From NCBI GenBank assembly GCA_965214375.1, contig OZ243947.1:1674001-1738000 (forward strand): 64,000 nt of DNA. The letters are read 5' to 3'. Within the stretch, counting starts at the first letter, position 1, and every line of letters begins with the position of its first letter. A program made the position numbers and the translations under genes. Under the pieces are notes generated by a model that worked only from the letters and a program-made list of their open reading frames with translations, had not been told where the DNA came from and did no database searches. The DNA is from Endobugula sp965214375. GTDB lineage: Bacteria > Pseudomonadota > Gammaproteobacteria > Pseudomonadales > Cellvibrionaceae. Shown here in pieces: positions 37,562-46,588 of the stretch.

Positions 37562-38392
37562 TTACACGCTAAACCTTTGCGCACACTCCAATAGACTTTC
37601 TCGGGCTTCCTGTACCCTCTTATCCATATCAGCATACCCTTGAATAACCGCCCCATCATCGCCGCCTACATGCTTAATGCCCAGTAAGGTCATTTCGGTT
37701 GCAAGAGTTTCAACCTTAAAAAAGTTGTCTTTACACAGAGATTCACTTTTCCAGTCTACAGCCTTCAAGGCACCGCTTTTCCACTGTTGCGCCTCTTTAT
37801 TCCAGTTAGCAATCCAAGCCCCTCTCTCATTGCCAGCAAGCCCAGCATAAGAGACTGTGAGCGATTCAACATTGCTAGATATATGTTTAACCATTGCCGC
37901 CAAACGCTTAACCTTGACCAGCGTATCGAGGTTTACTTGCCTCTTTTGATCAGGCGTTCCAATAGAAAACTGGTACTCATACTTTGCTACCTTGCCAAAA
38001 GAGTCACTAGCAACAAGATTACCTGAAAGGTTAGCCCCTCTATCACCTATCACAGAGACTACAGCCCTGGATTGAGGATGCCCGCTTGCGGCAATTTTAA
38101 GCACATAATCGCCAGCCAAGTGCGGTTTACCTTTCCTGCTAAACGCATCGGTAGAAGCTGTCCCAGCCTCAACAATAGAGCTTTAAGCACCCAAGCTGTC
38201 ACCAAAACCAGACTCCAAAAAGGTAACAATCTTCATCCCGTCAGGCAGATTGGTTTTTACATCAAATATAATGCCTTGAGGGGTTGTGTTGTGCTCTACC
38301 TGAATAGCAACAACCAATGGTTCCGCATTGTCTTTGCACGCAGAAATACCCAGCAACAAAGCCACTATTAAAATTCTCAGTATTATTTCCAT
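37562..38392 (-). pseudogene. Prophage cargo lipoprotein with one in-frame TAA
   Basis: A continuous 277-codon frame broken by TAA at 38183-38185. The N-terminus MEIILRILIVALLLGISAC is a lipoprotein signal with lipobox ISAC. The next ~50 residues (VVAIQVEHNTTPQGIIFDVKTNLP...VTFLESGFGDSLGA) precede the stop. The rest continues SSIVEAGTASTDAFSRKG and ends LLECAQRFSV, with GDYVLKIAASGHPQSRAVVSVIGDRG in between. The region between the phage end and the repressor is a typical place for extra (moron) genes such as surface lipoproteins. A downstream ATG (38119) could allow a signal-less product. Family not recognised. Confidence 0.6.
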
Positions 38393-38435
38393 GATTTAGT
38401 CCTTGTAAGAGTTGTAAGGGTTGTAGCGAAAACAG

Positions 38436-38864
38436 CTAACTATCTTGCCTATCGCTCATAATTTCATTTTCTAAAACCAGAGTTTTAGCTTTAAGCATAA
38501 TAAATTCACGCTGCTTAATCGTCATTTTTCGCAAGTTTGCCAAGTGTTCATCTTCATCAAGGCTAACAGGATGAGAAGCGCCCACAGAGTCGCCAATAAC
38601 TGTGCCATCAGAACAATATACCCCTGCATTTTCCTCAATTTGACCACCAGATAGAACAATCATGTTCCCTTTGCCCGTCAGAAGCCACCAACCACTAATG
38701 GAATATTTTTGTTCTATCAACTCGGATATGTCAGTTGTGAGCTTGTGAGTGCCTGTTTCCATGTTTTTCACCTTATCTTCCTTTAAAAAAAGGGCTTTCT
38801 CTAGCTGCTTCTGAGTCATCCCAAGGTGCTTTCTGGCATCTTTTAGCCTTTCCCCGATGGTCAT
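38436..38864 (-). CDS. Mu-like prophage repressor, XRE-type
   Basis: 142 residues. The N-terminal Cro/C1 helix-turn-helix has TIGERLKDARKHLGMTQKQLEKALFLKEDKVKNMETGTHKLTTDISELI, with GWWLLTGKG just after it, typical of short phage repressors. The C-terminal half lacks a clear LexA-type peptidase Ser/Lys pair, so it is likely controlled otherwise. It is divergent from the Ner-like gene, and the 125-bp interval carries palindromes including GTACAATATTGTAC. Frame intact, so the repressor may still be made. Confidence 0.8.
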   Translation of the reverse strand: MTIGERLKDARKHLGMTQKQLEKALFLKEDKVKNMETGTHKLTTDISELIEQKYSISGWWLLTGKGNMIVLSGGQIEENAGVYCSDGTVIGDSVGASHPVSLDEDEHLANLRKMTIKQREFIMLKAKTLVLENEIMSDRQDS

Positions 38865-38988
38865 ATTTTTATCCTAAAACGAATATATTTGTTTTTTTTG
38901 GTTGTATTGGGAATAAAATTATTCTATTATTCGCCCGTCAGTACAATATTGTACGTCCTTTTTAAGAGAAAACACAAAGGCAATATCC
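38865..38988. promoter_or_regulatory. Divergent early-control region of the prophage
   Basis: This 124-bp AT-rich interval between repressor and Ner-like genes has three dyads: CGAATA-TATTTG at about 38880-38891, GAATA-AAAT-TATTC at about 38911-38924, and the perfect GTACAATATTGTAC at 38941-38954. Such spaced dyads fit repressor/Ner operators over divergent promoters. Confidence 0.55.
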
Positions 38989-39183
38989 ATGAAAGTCGCA
39001 GATAGAATCAAAAAAGATTATGTAACTCTCCGCAATTTCTCAGAAAAAGCAGGAGTCAATTACCAGTCATTAAGAAATTGCCTTTGCGGACAAAAAGGAA
39101 CTGCAAGCGTAGCCAGCGTTTTAATTGAAAAAGGGTATATCAATAACGCAAGCGATCTTCACAAGGGAGGCGCTGCAAAATGA
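38989..39183 (+). CDS. Ner-like small DNA-binding protein
   Basis: 64 residues: KVADRIKKDYVTLRNFSEKAGVNYQSLRNCLCGQKG reads as a single helix-turn-helix. In Mu-like phages the first early gene, opposite the repressor, is ner, a small negative regulator; position and size match. Its stop overlaps the transposase start by 4 bp (ATGA). Sequence similarity to Mu Ner itself is not obvious. Confidence 0.65.
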   Translation: MKVADRIKKDYVTLRNFSEKAGVNYQSLRNCLCGQKGTASVASVLIEKGYINNASDLHKGGAAK

Positions 39184-41009
39184 GCCAGTTGACAAGCGCA
39201 CAACTCAGCGAACAATCAAAAGTTACAAAGCAATACATTCAATCACTAACTAAAAAGGCAGTCGATAAAGTCTTATCGCACATCAATCTAAAAGGCGAAA
39301 AGTTCTCTTTCGCCCAAGTTCAGGGCATAGGCGGCCGTGGCCTTGTATATGCCTACACGCAAGTAGCCAAGAATAGCGCCAAGCCTAAGCGCCGCGTCAA
39401 TAATAACGTGGCTTTAAACCCTCTTGAACTACCTGTTATAGCCGATTTAAACAAGTTCACCACCGATGAAAAACAAGCACTGGTTAGCTTTTATCACACA
39501 TCCAAACACCCACTAAGCCACATTGCCCAAGCCTTGATTATGGCGCATGGCTCAAGCGGTAAAGCCTCAAGCCTTGAGGCAAAAATAAAACGCTGGTCTA
39601 AAGCCTTTAAAGAAAAAGGCCGCGCAGGGCTTGAAGACGAACGAGGCGGCAAAGCCTTCAAAGCCGACTTGGAACTGGTACAGCAAGCGATCTTAGGCGC
39701 TGGCGATATGCACAACACCAGCATATACAGCTTTTATTGCCACCTATACGCAACACGTCACGGCCTATCAATCAACTACAAAAACCCTACGTCTGACATT
39801 AGCGAGTCTGCCTTTAATCGCACAGTAAAACACCTTATCAATACGCGCCAGCTCGTCAGGGATTATTTACGCCTTGGTCAAGATGCGTTTGTGTATGCCG
39901 AGCCTATCTTTGGCCGCAACTGGGAATACCCCAACCAGCAATGGGAAGTCGATGCCACACCATTAGACATCATGGCAAAAGTACCGCTTAAAGAGGGCAT
40001 CAGAAACTACAGCAAAAAAGAAGCTACCGAAGAATATCACCTTGCCCACCACAACCACCGTCGAGGTGGAAGAAACGCTATGGTAAACAATGTCGTATCA
40101 CTGGCACACTACCGCATTGTGGTTAATGGCGAAGACGTGACCGCCGCTATTAAGCCGCTCTTTATTCGCTTAACCATTAGCGATAATGACAAGGACGAAG
40201 CCGACGAGCTAACGATCACTGTTAGCGCCAAGTTTTCACGGCCAGCCTATAAAGACGAAATCAAGGTGTTTTTAAGCAATGATAAAGACACGCCGCCACA
40301 GTTCCTTGGTTTATTTCTTGTCCAAAAAACCACCATCAAGAATAAGCGCCAATTAACGATTATCGCCAATGGCGCTGATTACAGTGGAGAACTAAAAGAA
40401 CGCCGACACGTCAATTATGAAAACACCACGCTCGGCGCGGTTGCCTCAGATATTGCCGCCCGTCACGGCTTGGCCGTGCGTACTAATATATCCCAGCCTG
40501 TCACCCGCTTTGAGCAGATTAACGAATCCGATCTACACTTTTTAAACCGCCTTGCTAAAGAGCATAACGCGATCTTTAATATTAAAAATAACATCCTGTA
40601 CTTTACTAAAGGGAGCCAAGAAGTGCCAAAGGTCACAATAAGCGGCGGCCAGTGTGACGACTTGGAAATCACCCACTCCAACCAAACGCTATATAAAAGC
40701 GCTAAAGCCTCATACCAAAACACCAAGTTAAATAAGGTCGTTAGTGTCATTGTCGGTGAAGGCACACCCCAGCTATACAAGCAAGGCCATTTTCAAAACG
40801 ACGACGAAGCCAGAACCTATGCCGCCAACGCTCTCGCCAGAGCCAACAAAGGACTGATTAACGGCACCTTAACCAAGACAGGCCAAGTGCTGTTTGCTGG
40901 CAGTGAATTAACATTGGATGGTGAAGAATGCACCGTTAAGAAAGTGAGACATACGGTGGAAAATTTGACAGGCTGGAAGCTATCAGCCGAGTTTGATAAC
41001 AAAGATTAA
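39180..41009 (+). CDS. Fusion frame: Mu-type transposase A N-terminus joined to phage late control/tail protein D
   Basis: 609 codons without a stop. Residues 1-~265 are the DNA-binding half of a MuA-type transposase (QVQGIGGRGLVYAYTQ; AKIKRWSKAFKEKGRAGLEDERGGK). They end at the start of the DDE core, QQWEVDATPLDIM, where only the first catalytic aspartate (D258) is present. Residues ~265-300 are of unclear origin. From M301 (ATG 40080, with GAGGTGG upstream) the protein is gpD of P2-like tails: AHYRIVVNGEDVTAAIKP, ITVSAKFSRPAYKDEIKVFL, RFEQINESDLHFLNRLAKEHN, LAGSELTLDGEECTVKKV. The join is explained by a deletion of most of the phage. The transposase is certainly dead; the D part could still be made from its own start. 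Confidence 0.8.
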   Translation: MSQLTSAQLSEQSKVTKQYIQSLTKKAVDKVLSHINLKGEKFSFAQVQGIGGRGLVYAYTQVAKNSAKPKRRVNNNVALNPLELPVIADLNKFTTDEKQALVSFYHTSKHPLSHIAQALIMAHGSSGKASSLEAKIKRWSKAFKEKGRAGLEDERGGKAFKADLELVQQAILGAGDMHNTSIYSFYCHLYATRHGLSINYKNPTSDISESAFNRTVKHLINTRQLVRDYLRLGQDAFVYAEPIFGRNWEYPNQQWEVDATPLDIMAKVPLKEGIRNYSKKEATEEYHLAHHNHRRGGRNAMVNNVVSLAHYRIVVNGEDVTAAIKPLFIRLTISDNDKDEADELTITVSAKFSRPAYKDEIKVFLSNDKDTPPQFLGLFLVQKTTIKNKRQLTIIANGADYSGELKERRHVNYENTTLGAVASDIAARHGLAVRTNISQPVTRFEQINESDLHFLNRLAKEHNAIFNIKNNILYFTKGSQEVPKVTISGGQCDDLEITHSNQTLYKSAKASYQNTKLNKVVSVIVGEGTPQLYKQGHFQNDDEARTYAANALARANKGLINGTLTKTGQVLFAGSELTLDGEECTVKKVRHTVENLTGWKLSAEFDNKD

Positions 41010-41225
41010 ATGGTCTTTAAAAGCCGTTTAACCCCTCTTTAAAGCCTCTTTTGTACTGAACAAAATATAGCCAAACAGGTGTTGTTTATGCTGTTAAAAA
41101 ATACAGCGTATTTGTCCATTTTTGCAAATCGTTTAAAATGTCCTAATAAATCGCTCAAACCCTTGTAATTACTGGTCTAGAGCTAAAAACCCAAATTTAT
41201 TAAACTGTACATTTCTAACACTTAT
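41010..41225. other. Prophage right-end region
   Basis: About 215 bp after gpD with no gene. It contains related short units (TTTAAAAGCCGTTTAACCCC at about 41015, CTTTAAAGCCTC at about 41037) and CTTGTAATTAC at 41164-41174, reminiscent of transposase-binding repeats at a Mu-like right end. CTTGTAATT also appears near the left end. Confidence 0.4.
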
Positions 41226-42164
41226 TTACACATCCAGCTGTATGAGTTCAGCACTGCCTTGAGCGGTAAACGGGCCTTTGGGGTCAACCGTACCACCCGC
41301 AGGTACCACATCATGCGCAAATTTAAAGTTTTGCCCAAACACCGCGCCGCAAGCTTTGCCATTGACCTGCAACACAATCGTAAATGCGGATGTACTATTT
41401 TTGGCGGCCGTAAAAAATGCGGTACCACTGCCATTAATAGATTTTTTATCCAGTTTGCCCGCACTGGCAGGAATCACTAACAAATCCACTTTGCTGTTAG
41501 GCGTGGTAGATAACACCAGCTTGGCTCTGCGATTATGGTTATTCGCATTGGTGGGTACGGGTACAAGACGACCACCGACCACAGGTAAACCGATGGACCA
41601 CTGCACTTTTATTGCCGGGCAAGGATTCCATTCATTAAAAGTTTTATCAAAAATAATCGGCGGGCGCTTGGGACGGGTCACGGGTGGTTTATTATCAATA
41701 AAAATGGGCTAACTAGACTCTTCATCAAAGGGGTCTTGCCCTTCGATGTCAAACTCCTCATCCAGCGGTACAACAGTGGCAGCAAACTGAAACTGAATAT
41801 CCGCTTGACCACCTTTATCACCACCATTACCTGCTACTTGTGCATCAGCAAAAAAATCAAATTTGCCTTTAATCAGTGGCACACTCATGCTGATAAGCGC
41901 CGTAGCGGTATCATCAAATGTGGGGTCTTTTTCGGTAATACTAATGGCAACATCCGGCGAGATAATGGAATCATCCGGCGCCTGAATAATATTGGAATAC
42001 ACGGTTAATTTGGGTGATGTGGATGCGCCGGGGCGAATGCGACGTGAGAAAGTAGAAATTTGCTCTGCAATATTACATTCGAATTGCCAATCAGAACCAA
42101 TGCCTTTACTGGCAACCGTAATTTTTGCTAGCGAAATATCCACAGCGTAATGTTTATTACTCAT
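41226..42164 (-). pseudogene. Unrecognised beta-rich protein; single frame with one TAG, or two adjacent genes
   Basis: Starting at ATG 42164, MSNKHYAVDISLAKITVASKG runs 151 codons, ends EFDIEGQDPFDEESS and meets TAG at 41709-41711. The same frame then continues PIFIDNKPPVTRPKRPPIIFDKTFNEWNPCPAIKVQW to a TAA at 41226, 312 codons in total. The proline-rich linker across the stop suggests one two-domain protein with an amber codon. Alternatively the second half starts at a GTG (41681) as a separate 151-residue protein. Both halves look like beta-sandwiches with no signal peptide. I do not recognise a family. It lies 116 bp past the stop of the 42281-43129 gene. Confidence 0.5.
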
Positions 42165-42280
42165 ACTAACGACTCCTTTTATTAACGAATAAAAATAATG
42201 TGAGTTTCAGCCATTCCTTAAACTCACATACAAGACGAGAGAGAGCACCTGTTTGGATGTAAAATAATACTTTTTTATTA

Positions 42281-43129
42281 CTACTTCGGTCGCGGTGGTC
42301 GCATTGAGCCATACTCTTTAGGAGGGGTGGGTCCCATACGGTAACGCCGACCAAACGATTGTTGACCTACGTTAATGCTTGTCTCACTGGTGGTGCAGTC
42401 GCGATAAATATCTTGATGCAATAATGTTTTGTCGCCCGTTTCTTGATTCTTAAACATAAACGCATTACTGCCCAAATGAGTCTGCGAACCCGCTCGACCA
42501 TACTCTTGGGGACCAAAGACATCTTTGATATCTTTATTGGCTTTTAGGTGTGTGGCTGAACGTAACGACGCATCGGGTGAGGTTTTATCGATGCCCTGTT
42601 TGCGACCAAACGGTTGGGCGTGTCCTGTGTTACCAAAGGCATCCTCAACAATGGAACAACCTGTTAAACGCGGTGTAATTTCGACCGGATCTTTTTGTGA
42701 TCCGAACGACATATTACCCATCTGTAATTCTTCTTTACCGGGTGAGTCACTCCAAGCATCTTGCTGCATCGTCATAGAATTATAACTGGCTTGAAACTGT
42801 GGGGTATCGGCATCCGGATTAGGTCTTAGCTCAAAGGTTTTCATCTCTCGTAGCTGACCTTTACTATCACGGCGATCTCGGGACATGCCCGTATCATAGA
42901 CACCAACGGTATGACTGCCCGTTGGTGTATTGGCTCCCAAGTTAGTGCGCACATCATGTTTTTTAATCAGGTCTTTAATCCCCCCTGCATTACCGGTTTT
43001 AAATGCTTCGGCAACGGTTGAAGCATCCGTAATAGTCGCACGGCGCTGTTCTTGTGGCGGGGTGACAGATATCGTGGCTGCACGTTGAATACCGTCCCCT
43101 TTATTACCGCCGCTACCATCGCTTGACAT
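42281..43129 (-). CDS. Unrecognised Gly/Asn/Gln-rich hydrophilic protein
   Basis: 282 residues, no signal peptide or membrane helix. It begins MSSDGSGGNKGDGIQRAATI and ends in a basic Pro-rich tail (RRYRMGPTPPKEYGSMRPPRPK region). The middle is rich in D, T, Q and N (GVYDTGMSRDRRDSKGQLREMK; PEITPRLTG-like turns; LGSNAFMFKNQETGDKTLLHQDIYRDC). I see no known motif. With the next gene (41226-42164) it forms an isolated two-gene minus-strand unit beside the prophage and not far from a lipase-like gene. Cargo of a secretion system or phage-like structure is possible, but this is speculation. Confidence 0.6.
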   Translation of the reverse strand: MSSDGSGGNKGDGIQRAATISVTPPQEQRRATITDASTVAEAFKTGNAGGIKDLIKKHDVRTNLGANTPTGSHTVGVYDTGMSRDRRDSKGQLREMKTFELRPNPDADTPQFQASYNSMTMQQDAWSDSPGKEELQMGNMSFGSQKDPVEITPRLTGCSIVEDAFGNTGHAQPFGRKQGIDKTSPDASLRSATHLKANKDIKDVFGPQEYGRAGSQTHLGSNAFMFKNQETGDKTLLHQDIYRDCTTSETSINVGQQSFGRRYRMGPTPPKEYGSMRPPRPK

Positions 43130-43396
43130 AAATGACTCCCTAGATAGAAATAATTACTCTCTAAAAAGCATCATGGCAAGCCAGTAAAAGCGAGTCAACG
43201 GGATAAAAAACCCCCCGACAAAGTGGAAAAAACGACCCAAAAAACACACCGTTTTTAAATGATACAATATAACATTACAATGCTGCGTTTTTTGCATAAA
43301 GACCGTGGGTAAAAAAATACCCAACCACTAAAAAACGTCATTATTGTTGTCGAATACAAATAATGATTATTCGTCAATTGTGTGATGGGCATCAAA
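43130..43396. other. Intergenic region, 267 bp
   Basis: AT-rich stretch between the unrecognised 42281-43129 gene and the TauE/SafE gene, holding the promoter of the former. Apart from a run of C/A at about 43207-43240, I see no clear gene, terminator or repeat. Confidence 0.3.
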
Positions 43397-44169
43397 CTAC
43401 AACACGCCAGCTTTTACTATCAACGCCAAGCCCGTCGCAATAGTCAACAGTTCAAATAAACGCTTGATAAATACATTGCCTTTTTTATCGCCACCATCGC
43501 ACCCACATAACCACCTACCAATGATCCAGCAATTAAGGGAAGCAGCCACTGCCATTTGACCTCGCCAAGCATGGATAAGGTAATCGCACCAGTGCCATTC
43601 CAGAAAAACCCAACCAAGACCATCGTCATTGCAACCGCACGTTGATAATCTAGCCCAAACCAATAGATAAACCACAGGGTGGCAAACAAGCCAGTACCCG
43701 ACGTTAGCGAGCCATTAATAAAACCAATACAAAAAACCATCACACCACCAACAAGCATTGCCTGCAGATGACGGTTTTTCGGTTGATACTGTTGGCCGAG
43801 CTGCCGTTTAATTATAGAGTAAATACCCAACCCCAATGTCAACAGCCCCACAATGATCGTTGCTAACCTTTCATTGACTTGCAAAATGACCGCAGCGCCC
43901 AGAACAACGCCGGGCAAACCAAATGCCAGAATAATTAGTGCAAAAGGCCAGTCAAATAATTGCTCTTTACGGTAGCGCAAAGTGGAGCCAATACCCAGCA
44001 CAACGCTGGCAATTTTATGGGTTGCGAGCGCGATGCCAAATGGTAGCCCCATAAAAATCAAGACAGGTAACTGTAATAAGCCCGCTCCGCCCCCGGCCAT
44101 GGCCGAGAGTCCATTCGCAATAATGGCAATAAAAAACAATAGAAGGGAATGAAAATCCAGTAAATCCAT
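43397..44169 (-). pseudogene. TauE/SafE-family permease with a 3' frameshift
   Basis: A sulfite/anion exporter-like membrane protein (8 predicted helices; ANGLSAMAGGGAGLLQLPVLIFMGLPFGIALATHK and GFINGSLTSGTGLFATLWF are the two family repeats). The main frame ends early at 43444 as VAIKKAMYLSSVYLNC. One extra A in the A6 run at 43481-43486 would restore VAIKKGNVFIKRLFELLTIATGLALIVKAGVL, ending at TAG 43397, the expected last helix. Loss of the last helix is likely damaging but not certain. A sequencing error in the homopolymer is a real alternative. It lies 39 bp after the BLUF gene. Confidence 0.75.
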
Positions 44170-44208
44170 AGCGTTGTCGACAAGGAAAGGGACGACAACT
44201 TTACCAAC

Positions 44209-44624
44209 TTATACCTGAGACTGAAAGCCTGACATTTTCACCAAAAAGCTATAGGCTTGCTCTCCTGACATTTCGTCCGGGGAAAAACTGCTCTGACCCA
44301 ACTCTTGTAATGAGTCCGCAAACTCTGCCGAACTACCGGCATAGCCCATTTGCCATTCGGGGAAAACGGGCGCTTCAGTTTCTTGATAGGAAATAATCAC
44401 CACTTCATCGTGGCGCGGGTCATCGGCAATATCTAAATAAAGTTCATTGACGGCCTCACGCTCGCCTTCCAACGCCTGAAGAAAATAACGTTGGTCGTAA
44501 CACAACATGCCGCAAATATTCAGGCTGCCATTATTGTCTCTGGCAGTTTCAAGAATGTCTTTTGATCAGCCAACGACATATCACGCGTTGCACGGCTGTA
44601 ATAGACTAGGCGAATATTTTTCAT
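44209..44624 (-). pseudogene. BLUF-domain blue-light sensor with a frameshift in an A run
   Basis: Starting at ATG 44624: MKNIRLVYYSRATRDMSLADQK carries the conserved flavin-contacting tyrosine. The frame then breaks at the A4 run (44560-44563 on the plus strand as T4). Shifting by one base restores DILETARDNNGSLNICGMLCYDQRYFLQALEGERE, with the BLUF asparagine and glutamine region, and runs to TGA... the stop at 44209. About 138 codons in total, i.e. a stand-alone BLUF protein with a short C-terminal tail. A TTG or ATG restart inside would lack the flavin-binding N-terminus. It is divergent from the histidine kinase at 44738. Confidence 0.75.
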
Positions 44625-44737
44625 AAATTGTACCCTCTAGCTTGATGGCTCTCTACCCTGATGCTCTTTAACTTGATAAAACAGTAGCCACTTCTATGCT
44701 TTTTAGAATAGCAGAGAAATGAAGAGGCGATAAAAAA

Positions 44738-46525
44738 ATGCACACCTCAACAAGTGCTTCACCTATTTTGGTAATTGATCCATCCTCAACACATTTACCC
44801 TTTCTTGAGAATTGGCACCAATACTCACATCACCATAGTTTACGCGCCATTAAAAAACAGTTTAGTCGCGCAGAACCCGCTCTAGTTGTTGCCTGTATTG
44901 GCAATGAAGACGATGAAAAACTGTGCCAACAAGTCAGTCAATTTGTCCGCAGCGGCCTTTCTAATCAGGACACTCGCATTGTGATTATGAGTGACCCCGG
45001 CTTCGAACTGGATGAAGTCACTTGGATGGAAGACTTTCAAATTAATGGTTGTCTGGTGGCCGAAGAAGGAAAACGCGCCATCAACTTAAGCACATGAAAT
45101 CGCGAGCTAGATACCTTCAACCATATTCACAGCAACCGCCTGCAGCATGATGCTGAAACCGACATGCTGATGTGCATTACTCAGTTTTCTAAAGAAAAAG
45201 AGTCCATCAAAGAACTCTTAAAACAATTTTCCAAAACCTTATCAGCACTGAGTTATTCTACTTGTTGCATTCACTTAAAAATTGAAGAAAGCAATCAAGC
45301 CAGCGCTTCCTACTGCGACAATGAGGACATCGCTGAAGACCTAAAAAACCTATTAGGATTACCCAGTATACCGGAGTATCTACAACATACCTTACAAGAA
45401 AAACACCCCCAAATTAATTTATTACCGGATAATCTCAACCTAAACCCCATCGAAGAAAAACTGGCATCCTCTATCGGCAGCTATTTGGCTTTTCCTATTT
45501 CTGATTACAACAAATTGTTGTAATTATTGTTATACCTTATTCCTGAGTAACATATGGATAAGGTATCCATGAAACAAATCAATATCATCAATAAAGCCTG
45601 TGAACAGCTCACTATGTTGTTAGAAAGACGTCAGGCAGAAACCAGCTTAAAGCGTCAGTACGTACGCTTAAAAGATACCTTGCTGGAATTAAAAACGACT
45701 AAAGCAGAATTACAAACCAAAGAAAAAATGGCCAGCATTGGCCAAATGGCGGCAGGCATTGCACATGAAATCAATAACCCCTTGTCATATGTCATTAGCA
45801 ACTTTTCATCGATTGATAATTATCTGAAGAGTATTATGCAATTACAGGACTTACAAACGGAATTTCTACAGTCTATTGAAACCGAGCAAGTACAACAAGG
45901 GAATGATTTGCGCAAAAATATTATGGAATTTGAAGAAGAACAGGACATGGCTTTTGTATTGGAAGATATTCGTGCGGTAGTGACTGATTCGCATAATGGT
46001 TTAAAGCGCGTTAAAAATATTATTAATGATTTAAAATCGTTCACCCACTCACAAACCGCTGACCTACAAGAATGCCATATTGACGAGGTCATCGAAGAAA
46101 CACTGAAAATCCTTAAATACGATATTGGCGAACATATTACCATTGAAAAAAATATTGAGCAGCTACCACGCTTTATGGCACACGATGGCTTGATGCAACA
46201 AGTCTTTACCAACTTAATTAAAAATGCGATTCAAGCGATTGAAACCAGCGGTACAATATCACCGACCGTTTCCATATCTGCTCTTCATCAGGGAAAAACC
46301 ATTGAGATTCGCATTAAAGATAATGGTCCGGGTATTACGGCTGATAAACAGCAGAAAATTTTTGAGCCGTTTTTTACCACCAAGGAGATTGGCGAGGGCA
46401 CCGGACTGGGTTTATCGGTCGTTTTCAATATTATTAAAAAGCTCGGCGGTGATATCAGTGTGCATTCTGAACCCGGCCACTTTACCGAATTTTTGATCAG
46501 TTTCCCGCTACAACTGGCTAGTTAA
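44738..46525 (+). pseudogene. Receiver/GAF/histidine kinase with three in-frame stops
   Basis: One 596-codon frame. Residues 1-~118 look like a degenerate receiver (SPILVIDPSSTHLPFLENW; RIVIMSDPGFE). A GAF-like region follows (LSALSYSTCCIHLKIEES), then the kinase core. In the core, the H-box AGIAHEINNPLSYVISNF, N-box QVFTNLIKNAIQAIE, G1 DNGPGI and G2 GEGTGLGLSVV are all present. Breaks are TGA at 45095-45097 and TAA at 45521-45523 and 45548-45550. The last two restore a natural LLELLYLIPEEHMDKVSM if each was GAA. The kinase part alone (ATG 45554) remains open and could be made. Divergent from the BLUF gene, hence probably once part of a light- or redox-responsive pathway. Confidence 0.75.
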
Positions 46526-46588
46526 TTATTATCATACTGTGGTAGGCTTGCGCTATTAAAAAACAACAAAAATAAGAGCGTATTCATC

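Larger units (their letters stand above)
37321..41230. mobile_element. Mu-like (transposable) prophage remnant with internal deletion
   Basis: Between glnE and the 41226 gene lies a compact block with the early region of a Mu-like phage: repressor (38436-38864, minus), operators, Ner-like protein (38989-39183, plus) and transposase A start. It then jumps directly to tail gene D (from 40080). A cargo lipoprotein (37562-38392) lies left of the repressor. The ends are approximate. TGTAAAT at 37321-37327 and its inverted copy ATTTACA at 41224-41230 are candidates, but I found no 5-bp target duplication. CTTGTAATT also recurs near both ends (37378 and 41164). Most of the ~30+ kb of a Mu-like genome is missing, so it is defective. 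Confidence 0.65.

Noticed and set aside
37321..41230. Exact prophage ends with target duplication
   Set aside because: TGTAAAT/ATTTACA are inverted, but flanks CAACG and CATCC are not duplicates, and the right copy lies in the stop codon region of a gene, so the match may be chance.
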